From Bacteroides fragilis (lineage in GTDB: Bacteria; Bacteroidota; Bacteroidia; Bacteroidales; DTGW01), in the NCBI GenBank assembly GCA_945889005.1, contig CAMDBI010000021.1, forward strand, positions 1 through 64,000: DNA of 64,000 nucleotides, read 5' to 3'. The notes under the pieces are model-generated. The model ran no database searches. It worked only from the letters and a program-made list of their open reading frames with translations, and was not told where the DNA came from. A program made the translations under genes and the position numbers. Shown one piece after another: positions 1 through 7,956 of this stretch (position 1 is its first letter; each line of letters starts with the position of its first letter).

Positions 1-1347
1 AACAAGGCTACCGGCTGCTTCGATAGTTACGCTCAGTCTATCCAAGTGGGTGAGGTCAAGTGCGATGCCGTGTTCTCGTACTTTGTAGACTCGTTGAGCA
101 ACACTGTTACCTTCTCCGAAAGCAATATTGGTGTGGCTTCTGCTATGATTTGGAGCTTTGGCGATGGTCACATGTCGACCACCTCTAAACCTAAGCATCA
201 ATACAAGAAGCCGGGCTATTATACGGCCATGCTTACAACATACGATGCCGCAACGGGTTGTTACGACAATCACGAAAAGGTTTTACTCATTGGAAGCGAA
301 GGTAGCGACTGCGAAGCAAACTTCATGTATCAAGCAAGTGCAACTGACAATACCGTGGTATTTACCGACAAGAGTATGGGTCAAATCAAAAAACGCCTGT
401 GGAGCTTTGGCGATGGACAAACCGACACTTCGGCAAACCCATCGCACACTTACACCAAAACAGGTTATTTCAACGTATGTTTAACTGTAGTTAACAGCTT
501 TGGTATTAGCAACATATCGTGCCAACAGGTAGTGGTAAACCTGGCTGCTGTTAAATGTTTGGCAGAGTTTAACTACTCGGTCGACGATGCTCAGAAAAAA
601 GCTTCATGTAGCGATGCTTCGCTCGGCAACCCCGACAAATGGGATTGGGATTACAACAACGGAGCATGGAAGTCTACTACAAAGGATGTGAGCTTTACAG
701 CTCCTGCATCGGGATACTATTTGGTGGGACTCAAAGTAAGCAACAGCAACTTGTGCAGCGACAAAACATACAAACTGCTGAACATTGGTATGACATCGAC
801 CGGTTTGAAAGCAGCATTTGGTATGGATCAAATGGGCTATAGCCAAAAAGCAGGTGGCTACCCGGTCGACTTTGTCGGAACAGGTATTGGCGACCATGCA
901 AAACTTCGTTGGGACTTTGGCGACCAAACCAGCGATACCACATCGGACTCGCAAACACACACCTACTCAGAACCTGGCACCTACAGTGTTTGCTACACGG
1001 TATCGGATCCGGTTACGGGCGAGAGCGATCAAGTTTGCAACGAAATTGTAATTGTTGGCGAAACAAGCACCAAACAAAATCAAACGCAATCGGTTTCTAA
1101 AATCAAAGCCATACCTAATCCGTTTAACCACAGCCTTACAGTTGAATACAACATAAACGAGCCATCTCTAGTTAGCATTAGCTTGTTGAGCTTGCAAGGC
1201 AAAGAGATTGTTAAAGTTGCAGCCGGAAAAATGGATACAGGTACACACACAACACTCATTGGCACTGCAAACATTGCACAAGGTTGTTATATTTTACAAT
1301 TAAGAACTAAAGGTGGGGTTACTACAAAATTGGTAACTAAAGAATAA
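1..1347 (+). CDS. PKD-repeat surface protein with T9SS sorting domain (5' partial)
   Basis: The reading frame is open from the first base of the window, so this is the 3' end of a longer gene; the GTG at position 46 is internal and not a start. At least four PKD-type modules follow one another, three with the hallmark WSFGDG or WDFGD core and one degenerate (WDWDYNNG, around residues 165-245 from position 46). PKD modules are extracellular beta-sandwich spacers. The last 85 residues carry the pattern IPNPFNHSLTVEY ... GCYILQL, which fits a type A T9SS C-terminal sorting domain, so the protein is probably exported through the outer membrane and anchored or released. A strong hairpin terminator follows. 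No catalytic domain is visible in the part present; the function of the whole protein cannot be told. Confidence 0.88.
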   Translation, partial: NKATGCFDSYAQSIQVGEVKCDAVFSYFVDSLSNTVTFSESNIGVASAMIWSFGDGHMSTTSKPKHQYKKPGYYTAMLTTYDAATGCYDNHEKVLLIGSEGSDCEANFMYQASATDNTVVFTDKSMGQIKKRLWSFGDGQTDTSANPSHTYTKTGYFNVCLTVVNSFGISNISCQQVVVNLAAVKCLAEFNYSVDDAQKKASCSDASLGNPDKWDWDYNNGAWKSTTKDVSFTAPASGYYLVGLKVSNSNLCSDKTYKLLNIGMTSTGLKAAFGMDQMGYSQKAGGYPVDFVGTGIGDHAKLRWDFGDQTSDTTSDSQTHTYSEPGTYSVCYTVSDPVTGESDQVCNEIVIVGETSTKQNQTQSVSKIKAIPNPFNHSLTVEYNINEPSLVSISLLSLQGKEIVKVAAGKMDTGTHTTLIGTANIAQGCYILQLRTKGGVTTKLVTKE

Positions 1348-1387
1348 AGTAATGTGAGAATGTCAAATGTGAAAATTTGAAAATAAC

Positions 1388-1421
1388 AAAAAAGCCGGAT
1401 TCGTTGAGGTCCGGCTTTTTT
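1388..1421. terminator. Bidirectional rho-independent terminator
   Basis: A GCCGGA/TCCGGC stem (1394-1399 with 1410-1415) is preceded by a run of A and followed by six T. It sits between two convergent genes and can serve both. Confidence 0.85.
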
Positions 1422-1424
1422 GTT

Positions 1425-2141
1425 TTATACAATTTCTATTTGCTCGTCGGGCAATAGCTTTTCGCCTTTAAACTTAAGTAAAAGCCTTACCAACGCTACC
1501 ACATCGTTACAACAATAACGTGCAATTCGCTCCAAGTCTTTATCCTGATAATAAACCTTTGCAACCATGCTTCCATCAATATCGTTTTTGGGCGATGGTA
1601 TGCCCATTACCTTTGTAAGAAGTTCCAATGATGTGTAATTTTTGTAATCGCCAAACTTCCACAACTCCAAAGTATCGACAAACTGGGTTTCCCAAGGCTT
1701 TCGTCCAGCCACATCGAGCACCGTAGGCAAGGCTATATTGTTGATAAGCATACGCCTCGATATATAAGGAAAATCGAACTCCTTGCCATTGTGCCCACAA
1801 AGTACAAGGTCGTTTGCCGAGTTTAACTTAATGAGAAGGTCTGAAAAGTCTTTCAATACAGCGTATTCGTTGTCGTTGTATAGCGATTTTACTCGCAACA
1901 TTCGTTGACCATCTTTCCAATGCAACATTCCGAAGGATATACAAATAACTTTTCCAAATTCGGCATATATTCCGGCTCGCCCATAAACATCGGCAGCCGT
2001 TTGGTCTTCCTTACGAAATTGCGACGATTTCTTCTCCCACAATTTTTGAAATCCCTCATCGAGTTCACTAAAATCGGGCAAAGCAGGGACAGTTTCGATA
2101 TCGAGAAACAGCACTCGTTCGGGTTTCAAATAGTCTAACAT
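1425..2141 (-). CDS. PolB-like 3'-5' exonuclease (DEDD superfamily)
   Basis: This 238-residue protein has the three exonuclease motifs of the DnaQ-like superfamily: FLDIET near residues 12-17 (Asp14, Glu16), CGHNGKEFDFPYI in the middle, and a C-terminal YCCNDVVAL motif with the third acidic residue. The family is annotated as predicted PolB-type 3'-5' exonuclease and is found as a stand-alone protein without a polymerase domain. A role in DNA repair or nucleic-acid trimming is inferred from the family only. It has no signal peptide. The gene is convergent with the PKD gene and shares its terminator; a small beta-barrel gene lies 16 bp upstream on the same strand. Confidence 0.85.
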   Translation of the reverse strand: MLDYLKPERVLFLDIETVPALPDFSELDEGFQKLWEKKSSQFRKEDQTAADVYGRAGIYAEFGKVICISFGMLHWKDGQRMLRVKSLYNDNEYAVLKDFSDLLIKLNSANDLVLCGHNGKEFDFPYISRRMLINNIALPTVLDVAGRKPWETQFVDTLELWKFGDYKNYTSLELLTKVMGIPSPKNDIDGSMVAKVYYQDKDLERIARYCCNDVVALVRLLLKFKGEKLLPDEQIEIV

Positions 2142-2157
2142 ATCAATTTAGTAATTT

Positions 2158-2628
2158 TCACCATACATATCGAATTCCCAAAGCAGCTCCCCATCCTAAT
2201 CCGGTATGGTCGCCAATGAGATCCCACATTGGACGGGCATCTATACTTAACAACAAAGGCACATCTTGTTTCTTAAAATCGTACTCAATACCAATTTGCC
2301 CACCAATACCAATGTTTATATAACTATTGGTATATTTATACAATCCTACACTTGCACCCGGGCCAACATACCAATTAAAAGCATCTTCAATATTAAAATT
2401 CCACTGGTATATACCTGCTAAAGAAATTTGATCGCGGAATTTATTGGATGCAAAACCCAAATCAAACTCCAGTCTATTGGCACTCCCTTTTGCACGTTGG
2501 TACGAAATCTCAATACCATTAATATCTCCATCTCCGCCTATTCGTGCACCTATTGCATGCGAATTTACTTTCGCAAAAGTATTTACTCCCATGCATAATA
2601 CAAAAAACAATAAAAAACCTTTTTTCAT
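2158..2628 (-). CDS. Small outer-membrane beta-barrel-like protein
   Basis: I chose the start at 2628 because it begins MKKGFLLFFVLCMG, a typical signal peptide that would be cleaved near Ala in NTFAK; the longer frame from 2655 overlaps the end of hldD. The mature part is rich in alternating aromatic and polar residues (for example YQWNFNIEDAFNWYVGPGAS) and glycine turns, and it ends in aromatic residues (IRYVW), as outer-membrane beta-barrels do. At about 156 residues it would make an eight-stranded barrel. No specific family is recognised. It lies directly downstream of hldD on the same strand and could be cotranscribed. Confidence 0.65.
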   Translation of the reverse strand: MKKGFLLFFVLCMGVNTFAKVNSHAIGARIGGDGDINGIEISYQRAKGSANRLEFDLGFASNKFRDQISLAGIYQWNFNIEDAFNWYVGPGASVGLYKYTNSYINIGIGGQIGIEYDFKKQDVPLLLSIDARPMWDLIGDHTGLGWGAALGIRYVW

Positions 2629-2645
2629 TTTATTCAATTTTAAAA

Positions 2646-3611
2646 CTAAAAACATTTATTCATTATAAGATAATTTCCCACATAATCAGCCACACCATCT
2701 TCGAGGCTTGTAAAAGGCTTGTCGTAACCAATACTTCTGAGCTTACTCATGTCGGCTTCGGTAAAGTATTGGTATTTGTCGCGTATATCTATGGGAGTAT
2801 CGACAAAATCGATATTTTCGGGCACATTCATTGCTTTGAAAGTAGCCTTTACCAAATCGAGAAAAGTACGGGCTTTGCCTGTTCCAAGATTGTAAATACC
2901 CGATTGTTTGCGGGTTTTCATCAGAAATAAAATAACTTCTGCCAAATCGCGCACATAAATAAAATCGCGAAGTTGTTCACCATCCTTAAATTCCGGATTG
3001 TGCGAACGAAACAATTTCATTTGCCTATTTGCTTTTATTTGGTTGTATGCATGAAATATAACCGAAGCCATGCGCCCTTTGTGATACTCGTTTGGTCCAT
3101 AAACATTAAAAAACTTGAGACCAGCCCAAAAAAATGGTTGTTTTTCTTGTTGCAAAGCCCATTTATCAAAATCGTTTTTCGAATCGCCATAAGGATTGAG
3201 GGGTTTCAGCTTGAAACACAAATCGTGATCGTCTTTGTAGCCCAATGCTCCATCGCCATAAGTTGCAGCCGACGAAGCATAGATCAATGGCAAACCAAAT
3301 TCCACGCACAAATTCCATGTTTGCTGAGTATATCCCAAATTCAATTCGTCAAAAATGGCTTTATTGAACTCTGTAGTATCGGTACGTGCACCAATATGCA
3401 CCACAAACTGCACAAAGCGGTGATTTTGTCTAAGCCAATCGAAGAACTGAGTGCGTTTTACCTTTGAAGTAAACACCTTTGCCTGCAAATTACGATTTTT
3501 TTCTGTTTTCGAAAAATCGTCGACCAAAACGAGGTCATTGAAACCTTCGGAATTGAGGCGACCAACCACATAACTACCTATAAAACCTGCTGCACCTGTA
3601 ATTACTATCAT
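2646..3611 (-). CDS. hldD: ADP-L-glycero-D-manno-heptose 6-epimerase
   Basis: This 321-residue short-chain dehydrogenase/reductase converts ADP-D-glycero- to ADP-L-glycero-manno-heptose, the donor for the lipopolysaccharide inner core. The NADP-binding motif TGAAGFIG is at residues 5-12, the catalytic SSAATYG at 113-119, and the YGDSK pair (Tyr141, Lys145) follows. The motifs KFFNVYGPNEYHKG and QLRDFIYV are typical of HldD rather than of GalE. Length matches the family. It has no signal peptide, as expected for a cytoplasmic enzyme. It starts two bases from a degenerate MazF-like remnant. Confidence 0.92.
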   Translation of the reverse strand: MIVITGAAGFIGSYVVGRLNSEGFNDLVLVDDFSKTEKNRNLQAKVFTSKVKRTQFFDWLRQNHRFVQFVVHIGARTDTTEFNKAIFDELNLGYTQQTWNLCVEFGLPLIYASSAATYGDGALGYKDDHDLCFKLKPLNPYGDSKNDFDKWALQQEKQPFFWAGLKFFNVYGPNEYHKGRMASVIFHAYNQIKANRQMKLFRSHNPEFKDGEQLRDFIYVRDLAEVILFLMKTRKQSGIYNLGTGKARTFLDLVKATFKAMNVPENIDFVDTPIDIRDKYQYFTEADMSKLRSIGYDKPFTSLEDGVADYVGNYLIMNKCF

Positions 3612-3613
3612 TG

Positions 3614-3906
3614 TTATAAAAATTTATCAAAACCAAATTGAAACATAAGAGCTTCAAACAATTCCTTTTGTTTTTCAGCATCATCAATCAAACCATAATA
3701 CTGGGCAAAACGTCTTTTATCAATAGTTCTTATTTGGTAACAAAGAGCAATTGACTCTTCGTCAAGACCATAGGTTTTTGCAGGTAATAAAACTTCATTT
3801 TATTTGTTTTCGAATCGACCGAGTCATTTAAAACCACCATTATTTTTCTCCTTTTAGTGAAATTCTCGGGCAAATTAATTAGTAACTGCCTTTGATTATT
3901 TATCTT
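3614..3906 (-). pseudogene. Remnant of a MazF/PemK-type toxin gene with antitoxin-like upstream piece
   Basis: On the minus strand 3796-3614 reads as a 60-residue open stretch beginning EVLLPAKTYGLDEES and containing ALCYQIRTIDKRR, which resembles the C-terminal third of MazF/PemK endoribonucleases. It has no start codon and a stop lies two codons upstream in frame. Another frame from about 3906 reads QLLINLPENFTKRRKI, which resembles the tail of a small antitoxin. The two pieces are out of register, so this looks like a decayed toxin-antitoxin pair with the N-terminal part of the toxin lost. Identification rests on short motifs. The rest of the gap (to 3945) is AT-rich with nothing else visible. 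Confidence 0.5.
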
Positions 3907-3945
3907 TTATAATCATAAAAATATTTTTATCAAAGGTAAAATATT

Positions 3946-4773
3946 TTATACAAGAAAAATATTCCGTTTGTCCATAATTCTATTAGGCAAATTACTTTTC
4001 TCAAATAAAAATTCAATTGCATCTCTTCCAGTGTCACCGAGCGACACAGAATATTTGTTGACATACAAAGCTATATGTTGCTCAATTACTTCATCGGCCA
4101 ATTCCTGCGAATAGCATTTAATATAGGGTTTGCTTTGCTCTTTGTAATCAAAAGCATATTTCACGCTTTCTGCAATTTTTCTATTGATCAAATCTTTTAT
4201 TTGATCGGGCAAACTTCGGCGCACCACGATACAGCCCAATGCTATTGGCATTTTGTATGATTGCTCCCAGTATTCGCCCAAATCTACGATCTTGTACAAA
4301 CCTTTGCTTTGGAATGTAAAGCGCGACTCGTGAATAATAAGTCCGGCATCGTACTTCTCTTGCAATACAAGTTCTTCAATTTTCGAAAATAGCACTTCTT
4401 CCTTCTTCTGGGCATTTGGAAATGCAATATTCAACAAAAGGTTTGCTGTAGTGCGAATTCCGGGAATTGCAATCGACAGGTCGTTTATTTGATCAATTGT
4501 ATAGGGCTTTTTACTTACAAGAATCGGGCCATTGCTGTTTCCCATAGCTGCTCCGGCATCGAGTATTTGATAAAATTCAGAAATAGCAGGATAAGCTGCA
4601 ACACTTATTTTCGAAACATCGGGAATTTGCATAGCTACTAGCCCATTTAACTCTTCAATATCTTGGTAATTGGTTTCAAACTGAAGCCCCCCCCCATCAA
4701 TCCTTTTGTTGACAAGCGCATCGAACATAAATGTATCGTTCGGGCATGGCGATATGGCGAGTTTCAAAATCAT
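3946..4773 (-). CDS. mqnD: 1,4-dihydroxy-6-naphthoate synthase (futalosine menaquinone pathway)
   Basis: The N-terminus contains ISPCPNDTFMFDAL (residues 7-20), the signature of MqnD-family proteins that convert cyclic dehypoxanthine futalosine to 1,4-dihydroxy-6-naphthoate. The fold is periplasmic-binding-protein-like, but there is no signal peptide, so the enzyme is cytoplasmic. Later segments such as AGLIIHESRFTFQSKGL fit the family. Length (275) is normal. The gene lies 5 bp downstream of a phosphatase-like gene on the same strand. Odd feature: three successive GGG codons (Gly27-29) form a nine-G run in the gene. Confidence 0.85.
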   Translation of the reverse strand: MILKLAISPCPNDTFMFDALVNKRIDGGGLQFETNYQDIEELNGLVAMQIPDVSKISVAAYPAISEFYQILDAGAAMGNSNGPILVSKKPYTIDQINDLSIAIPGIRTTANLLLNIAFPNAQKKEEVLFSKIEELVLQEKYDAGLIIHESRFTFQSKGLYKIVDLGEYWEQSYKMPIALGCIVVRRSLPDQIKDLINRKIAESVKYAFDYKEQSKPYIKCYSQELADEVIEQHIALYVNKYSVSLGDTGRDAIEFLFEKSNLPNRIMDKRNIFLV

Positions 4774-4778
4774 ACGCT

Positions 4779-6416
4779 TTATTTTAGAAGCTGCAAAATG
4801 GGTTTACCCTGACATCCATTTGGATAGGCTATATCGAGAAAGGTGCAAATAGTTGGAGCAATATCGACCATATCTACCGGGTCGTATATGGTTTGCCGAT
4901 TGATACGCCATCCATAAAAAATAAGAGGCACGTGTGTATCGTAGCTGTATGCCGAGTTGTGTGCGGCATAGGTATTGTCCTTATCGACCCAGCCAGGCTC
5001 AAAATTGAGAAAGATATCGCCCGATCGTTTCTGATTAAAGCTATTCTGCATCTTCTGAAAAATTCCGTTTGTATATGCTGCATTTTGCAACTGGCTCGAT
5101 GTAGCAACATTTGAAACACCTGTAAATTGCAAACAAAAACGAGCAGTTACATCTTGAAAAGCAGGCAATTGAAGTTTCGAATTTTCAATCAAATCGCGAT
5201 TGAGGAATATTTGCTGTCCACGATAGAGCTTGATCCAATCGCCTTTGCCATACAATATATCCAAATAACTATTGAGCAAATGCATCGATTGTTCCTGATT
5301 AAAAATACCCGAAGGTATCCCAATTTCGCTCATATATTGCGGATTAAATGCTGCCCCATGGTTCGATGTAAGAAAAACCAACACATTTCCTTTGCCTACA
5401 TAGGTATCGAGAAAATCGAGAAAATGACGTATCTCCTTATCCAAACGCAGATAGGCATCTTCTGTTTCGACCGAGAGCAAGCCAAATTGCTTGGAAATAT
5501 ATTCGGTCGACGAAAAATTGACACTTAAATAGTCTGTATATTCGTCTTGTCCAAGTCGTTCGTTTACCAAAGCCGAGATTGCGAAATCTTTGGTAAGGCT
5601 ATTGCCAAAAGGTGTGTATTTTAACAAATCGTAGTTTCGCTTTGTGCTTCCGAGAGGTATCGACAGAGCTTTCAAATCGTAAGGAAATGTTTTTTGACTT
5701 TTTATGCCAAGTTCATAAACATTGTTATCGGGAAGACTTTCTTTATATTCAGCTATTGGACGTACAGTTTCCCAATTTCGATCGAGATAAGTATCGGCCA
5801 ATTTCTTGTTGTTAAAATCCAACACCCACTGGGGCAATTCGCTTATATAATCGGAAGAAGTAATCCAAAAACCGGTTTCGTGGTCGAACCAATATGCAGC
5901 ATTGGCAATATGACCTCCACTAAGCACTGCCGACGAACCATCGAGCGAAACAGAAATTACACTCGACTTTTTGAACGACGACATACGCATTTCGTCGCCA
6001 AATGTGGTCGACAGCATGTTGTCGGTCGAAAAACGTGGAATATCGGACTTTGAACCAACAATTGTTCCGCTCTCTGTTAGTGTCGCATTTACTTCTTTTC
6101 CTGTAAGTGGCACATACCAAGTTTCTGCAACGATTCCATGCCCAGAAGGATTTGAACCGGTTGCAATGGTTGCAAATCCGACACTCGACGGGTTAAATAT
6201 ATAGTTGTAGTGGGCATTTTTGCACATACTACCTTCATTTACCAAGCGTTTAAAGCCATTGTTCTCGTACTTATCCCAAAACTTAAACAAATACTCATAA
6301 CGCATAAGGTCTATAACAATTCCAACGACCAATTTGGGCTTCTCGGAAGGAAGCTTTGAGCTTTGAGCCGATATTAACTGTATTGACAATACTAATAAAA
6401 CAAAAATTGTACGCAT
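4779..6416 (-). CDS. PafA-like alkaline phosphatase superfamily protein, probably catalytically altered
   Basis: This 545-residue protein has a signal peptide (MRTIFVLLVLSIQLISAQ) and the fold of type I phosphodiesterase/alkaline phosphatases, with opening motif KLVVGIVIDLMRYEYL (Asp36) similar to Bacteroidota PafA. Several positions that bind metal or phosphate in PafA seem changed: the expected GN(N/D)W is AETW near 97-100, the K-x-R motif of LKDRG is LDGSS near 158-162, the TDYxGH motif is TEYISK, and the ADHG motif is SNHG. The final histidine motif (DTHVPLIFYG) is kept. The serine pair near 77-78 could replace the Thr nucleophile. It may be a phosphodiesterase of different specificity or a pseudoenzyme; location would be periplasmic. 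The alignment is from memory of the family. Confidence 0.75.
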   Translation of the reverse strand: MRTIFVLLVLSIQLISAQSSKLPSEKPKLVVGIVIDLMRYEYLFKFWDKYENNGFKRLVNEGSMCKNAHYNYIFNPSSVGFATIATGSNPSGHGIVAETWYVPLTGKEVNATLTESGTIVGSKSDIPRFSTDNMLSTTFGDEMRMSSFKKSSVISVSLDGSSAVLSGGHIANAAYWFDHETGFWITSSDYISELPQWVLDFNNKKLADTYLDRNWETVRPIAEYKESLPDNNVYELGIKSQKTFPYDLKALSIPLGSTKRNYDLLKYTPFGNSLTKDFAISALVNERLGQDEYTDYLSVNFSSTEYISKQFGLLSVETEDAYLRLDKEIRHFLDFLDTYVGKGNVLVFLTSNHGAAFNPQYMSEIGIPSGIFNQEQSMHLLNSYLDILYGKGDWIKLYRGQQIFLNRDLIENSKLQLPAFQDVTARFCLQFTGVSNVATSSQLQNAAYTNGIFQKMQNSFNQKRSGDIFLNFEPGWVDKDNTYAAHNSAYSYDTHVPLIFYGWRINRQTIYDPVDMVDIAPTICTFLDIAYPNGCQGKPILQLLK

Positions 6417-6429
6417 TAGAAAAAAAAAA

Positions 6430-6810
6430 TTATTTACTTAATAATCGGACTACGAAAATACCAAAAACAGTTGCCGAAATACCTAAAATGATACTTGCTC
6501 CAATATTTAACGAAAAAAAGAAATATTCTTTTCCTCGCAGCAAATTGAGACTTTCTATCGAAAAACTTGAAAAGGTAGTGTAACCTCCGCAAAAGCCTGT
6601 AATGAGAAACAGCCGCCATTCAGAACTTATAGCACTATTGCGTTCGCTAAGGGCAAAAAACACACCAATTAAAAAACAACCTAAAATATTGGCAATGAAT
6701 GTACCAAATGGAAAAGTCAAAAGAAAATACCTTTGAGCCATTATGTTGGTCAAATAGCGCAAAGCACCTCCCAAGAAACTACCTACACCGACCAATAAAA
6801 TTGCTTTCAT
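6430..6810 (-). CDS. crcB: Fluoride exporter CrcB/Fluc
   Basis: This 126-residue, four-helix membrane protein exports fluoride as a dual-topology dimer. It shows the family motifs GGALRYL near 14-20, FGTFIANILGCFLIG near 35-49 and GFCGGYTTFSSFS near 72-84, the last lining the pore with Thr, Phe and Ser residues. Length is typical for a single-domain Fluc. It is transcribed toward the PafA-like gene 14 bp away. No fluoride riboswitch is apparent upstream, where short tandem repeats occupy the gap instead. Confidence 0.93.
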   Translation of the reverse strand: MKAILLVGVGSFLGGALRYLTNIMAQRYFLLTFPFGTFIANILGCFLIGVFFALSERNSAISSEWRLFLITGFCGGYTTFSSFSIESLNLLRGKEYFFFSLNIGASIILGISATVFGIFVVRLLSK

Positions 6811-6837
6811 AAAAAAAATTACAAATGACTAATAACA

Positions 6838-7003
6838 AATGACACGAGATACGAGATACGAGATACGAGATATAAGACATGAGATATAAGACATGAGATA
6901 TAATTTATAAAAATCAGGATAAAAACTTAACTGTATCATATCCTTTTTTTAATATCAAATATATAATATCTCAATACTCATATCTCTTAACTCAATACTC
7001 ATA
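6838..7003. repeat. Inverted pair of short tandem-repeat arrays (no gene inside)
   Basis: Left array (about 6842-6902) consists of units of the kind ATACGAG and GAGATATAAGACAT; the right array (about 6966-7003) is made of ATCTCAATACTCAT units, roughly the reverse complement of the left type. About 60 AT-rich bases lie between. The layout matches the arrays around the four-helix-bundle gene at 11.1 kb but with no gene inside. Confidence 0.7.
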
Positions 7004-7009
7004 TATTTT

Positions 7010-7888
7010 TTAAGCACTTGCAGCATTAACAGCAGGGCTAATTTTCTTAATCAAACCTTGAAGCACTTTACCAGGACCCACTTCTACAAAATCGGCAGCA
7101 CCATCGGCAACCATGTTCTGAACAGTTTGCGTCCAGCGCACTGAAGCAGTTAACTGAAGATTGAGGTTTTCTTTAATCTTTGAAGGATCGGTATATGGCT
7201 TAGCATCGACGTTCTGATAAACTGGACATACAGGTTTTGCAAAATTTGTAGCTTGAATAGCTTCTGCCAGTTCTTTGCGGGCAGGTTCCATAAGTGGCGA
7301 GTGAAAAGCACCACCAACAGGAAGTTTCAAAGCTCGTTTAGCACCTTTGGCTTGCAATGCAACAATAGCAGCATCGATACCAGCAATTGATCCAGATATA
7401 ACAAGCTGTCCGGGAGTATTATAGTTTGCAGGCACTACTACCTCGGCAATCGAAGCGCATACTTCTTCAACTATGGCATCGTCCAATCCAAGAATTGCAG
7501 CCATAGTCGACGGATTGGCTTCGCAAGCTTTTTGCATAGCCATAGCACGTTTCGACACTAATACCAAACCATCTTTGAACGACAATGCTCCATTGGCAAC
7601 CAAAGCAGAAAACTCGCCCAATGAGTGACCAGCCACCATGTCGGGCTTAAACTCGGCTCCAAGCGTTTTTGCCAATATCACTGAATGCAAAAATATGGCT
7701 GGTTGAGTAACTTTTGTTTGTTTCAAATCTTCGTCGGTTCCGGCAAACATAAGATCGGTTATACAAAAACCAAGTATTGAATTGGCTTCTTCGAAAAGTT
7801 CTTTTGCAAGCGACGAATTGTCGTAAAGATCTTTACCCATTCCTACAAACTGAGCTCCCTGTCCGGGAAATACATAAGCTTTTGACAT
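7010..7888 (-). CDS. fabD: Malonyl-CoA:ACP transacylase
   Basis: FabD moves the malonyl group from CoA to acyl carrier protein to supply fatty-acid elongation. The oxyanion motif GQGAQ is at residues 9-13, the nucleophile motif GHSLGEF has Ser89, and the catalytic His lies in GGAFHSPLM near residue 200. The conserved GxxxGQL-type segment appears as NTPGQLVISG. Length (292) is standard. It is cytoplasmic, stands alone here, and is flanked by repeat DNA downstream and a divergently unrelated vWA gene upstream on the same strand. Confidence 0.95.
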   Translation of the reverse strand: MSKAYVFPGQGAQFVGMGKDLYDNSSLAKELFEEANSILGFCITDLMFAGTDEDLKQTKVTQPAIFLHSVILAKTLGAEFKPDMVAGHSLGEFSALVANGALSFKDGLVLVSKRAMAMQKACEANPSTMAAILGLDDAIVEEVCASIAEVVVPANYNTPGQLVISGSIAGIDAAIVALQAKGAKRALKLPVGGAFHSPLMEPARKELAEAIQATNFAKPVCPVYQNVDAKPYTDPSKIKENLNLQLTASVRWTQTVQNMVADGAADFVEVGPGKVLQGLIKKISPAVNAASA

Positions 7889-7956
7889 AATATTAATTTT
7901 TATTTAAAATTTTCTTTCAAAAAACATTCTTTAAATTTTGGCGCAAAAATAGTGAA

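Noticed and set aside
604-960. 118-codon minus-strand ORF opposite the PKD gene
   Set aside because: Antisense shadow of a repeat-rich gene; no ribosome-binding context or family motif.
2973-3467. 164-codon plus-strand ORF antisense to hldD
   Set aside because: It lies wholly within the well-supported hldD gene and its translation is low-complexity with no motif.
6842-6902. Tandem GAGATA-type units as a CRISPR array
   Set aside because: Units are short and contiguous with no spacers, and no cas gene is nearby.
6811-7009. Fluoride riboswitch upstream of crcB
   Set aside because: The conserved fluoride aptamer pattern is not present.
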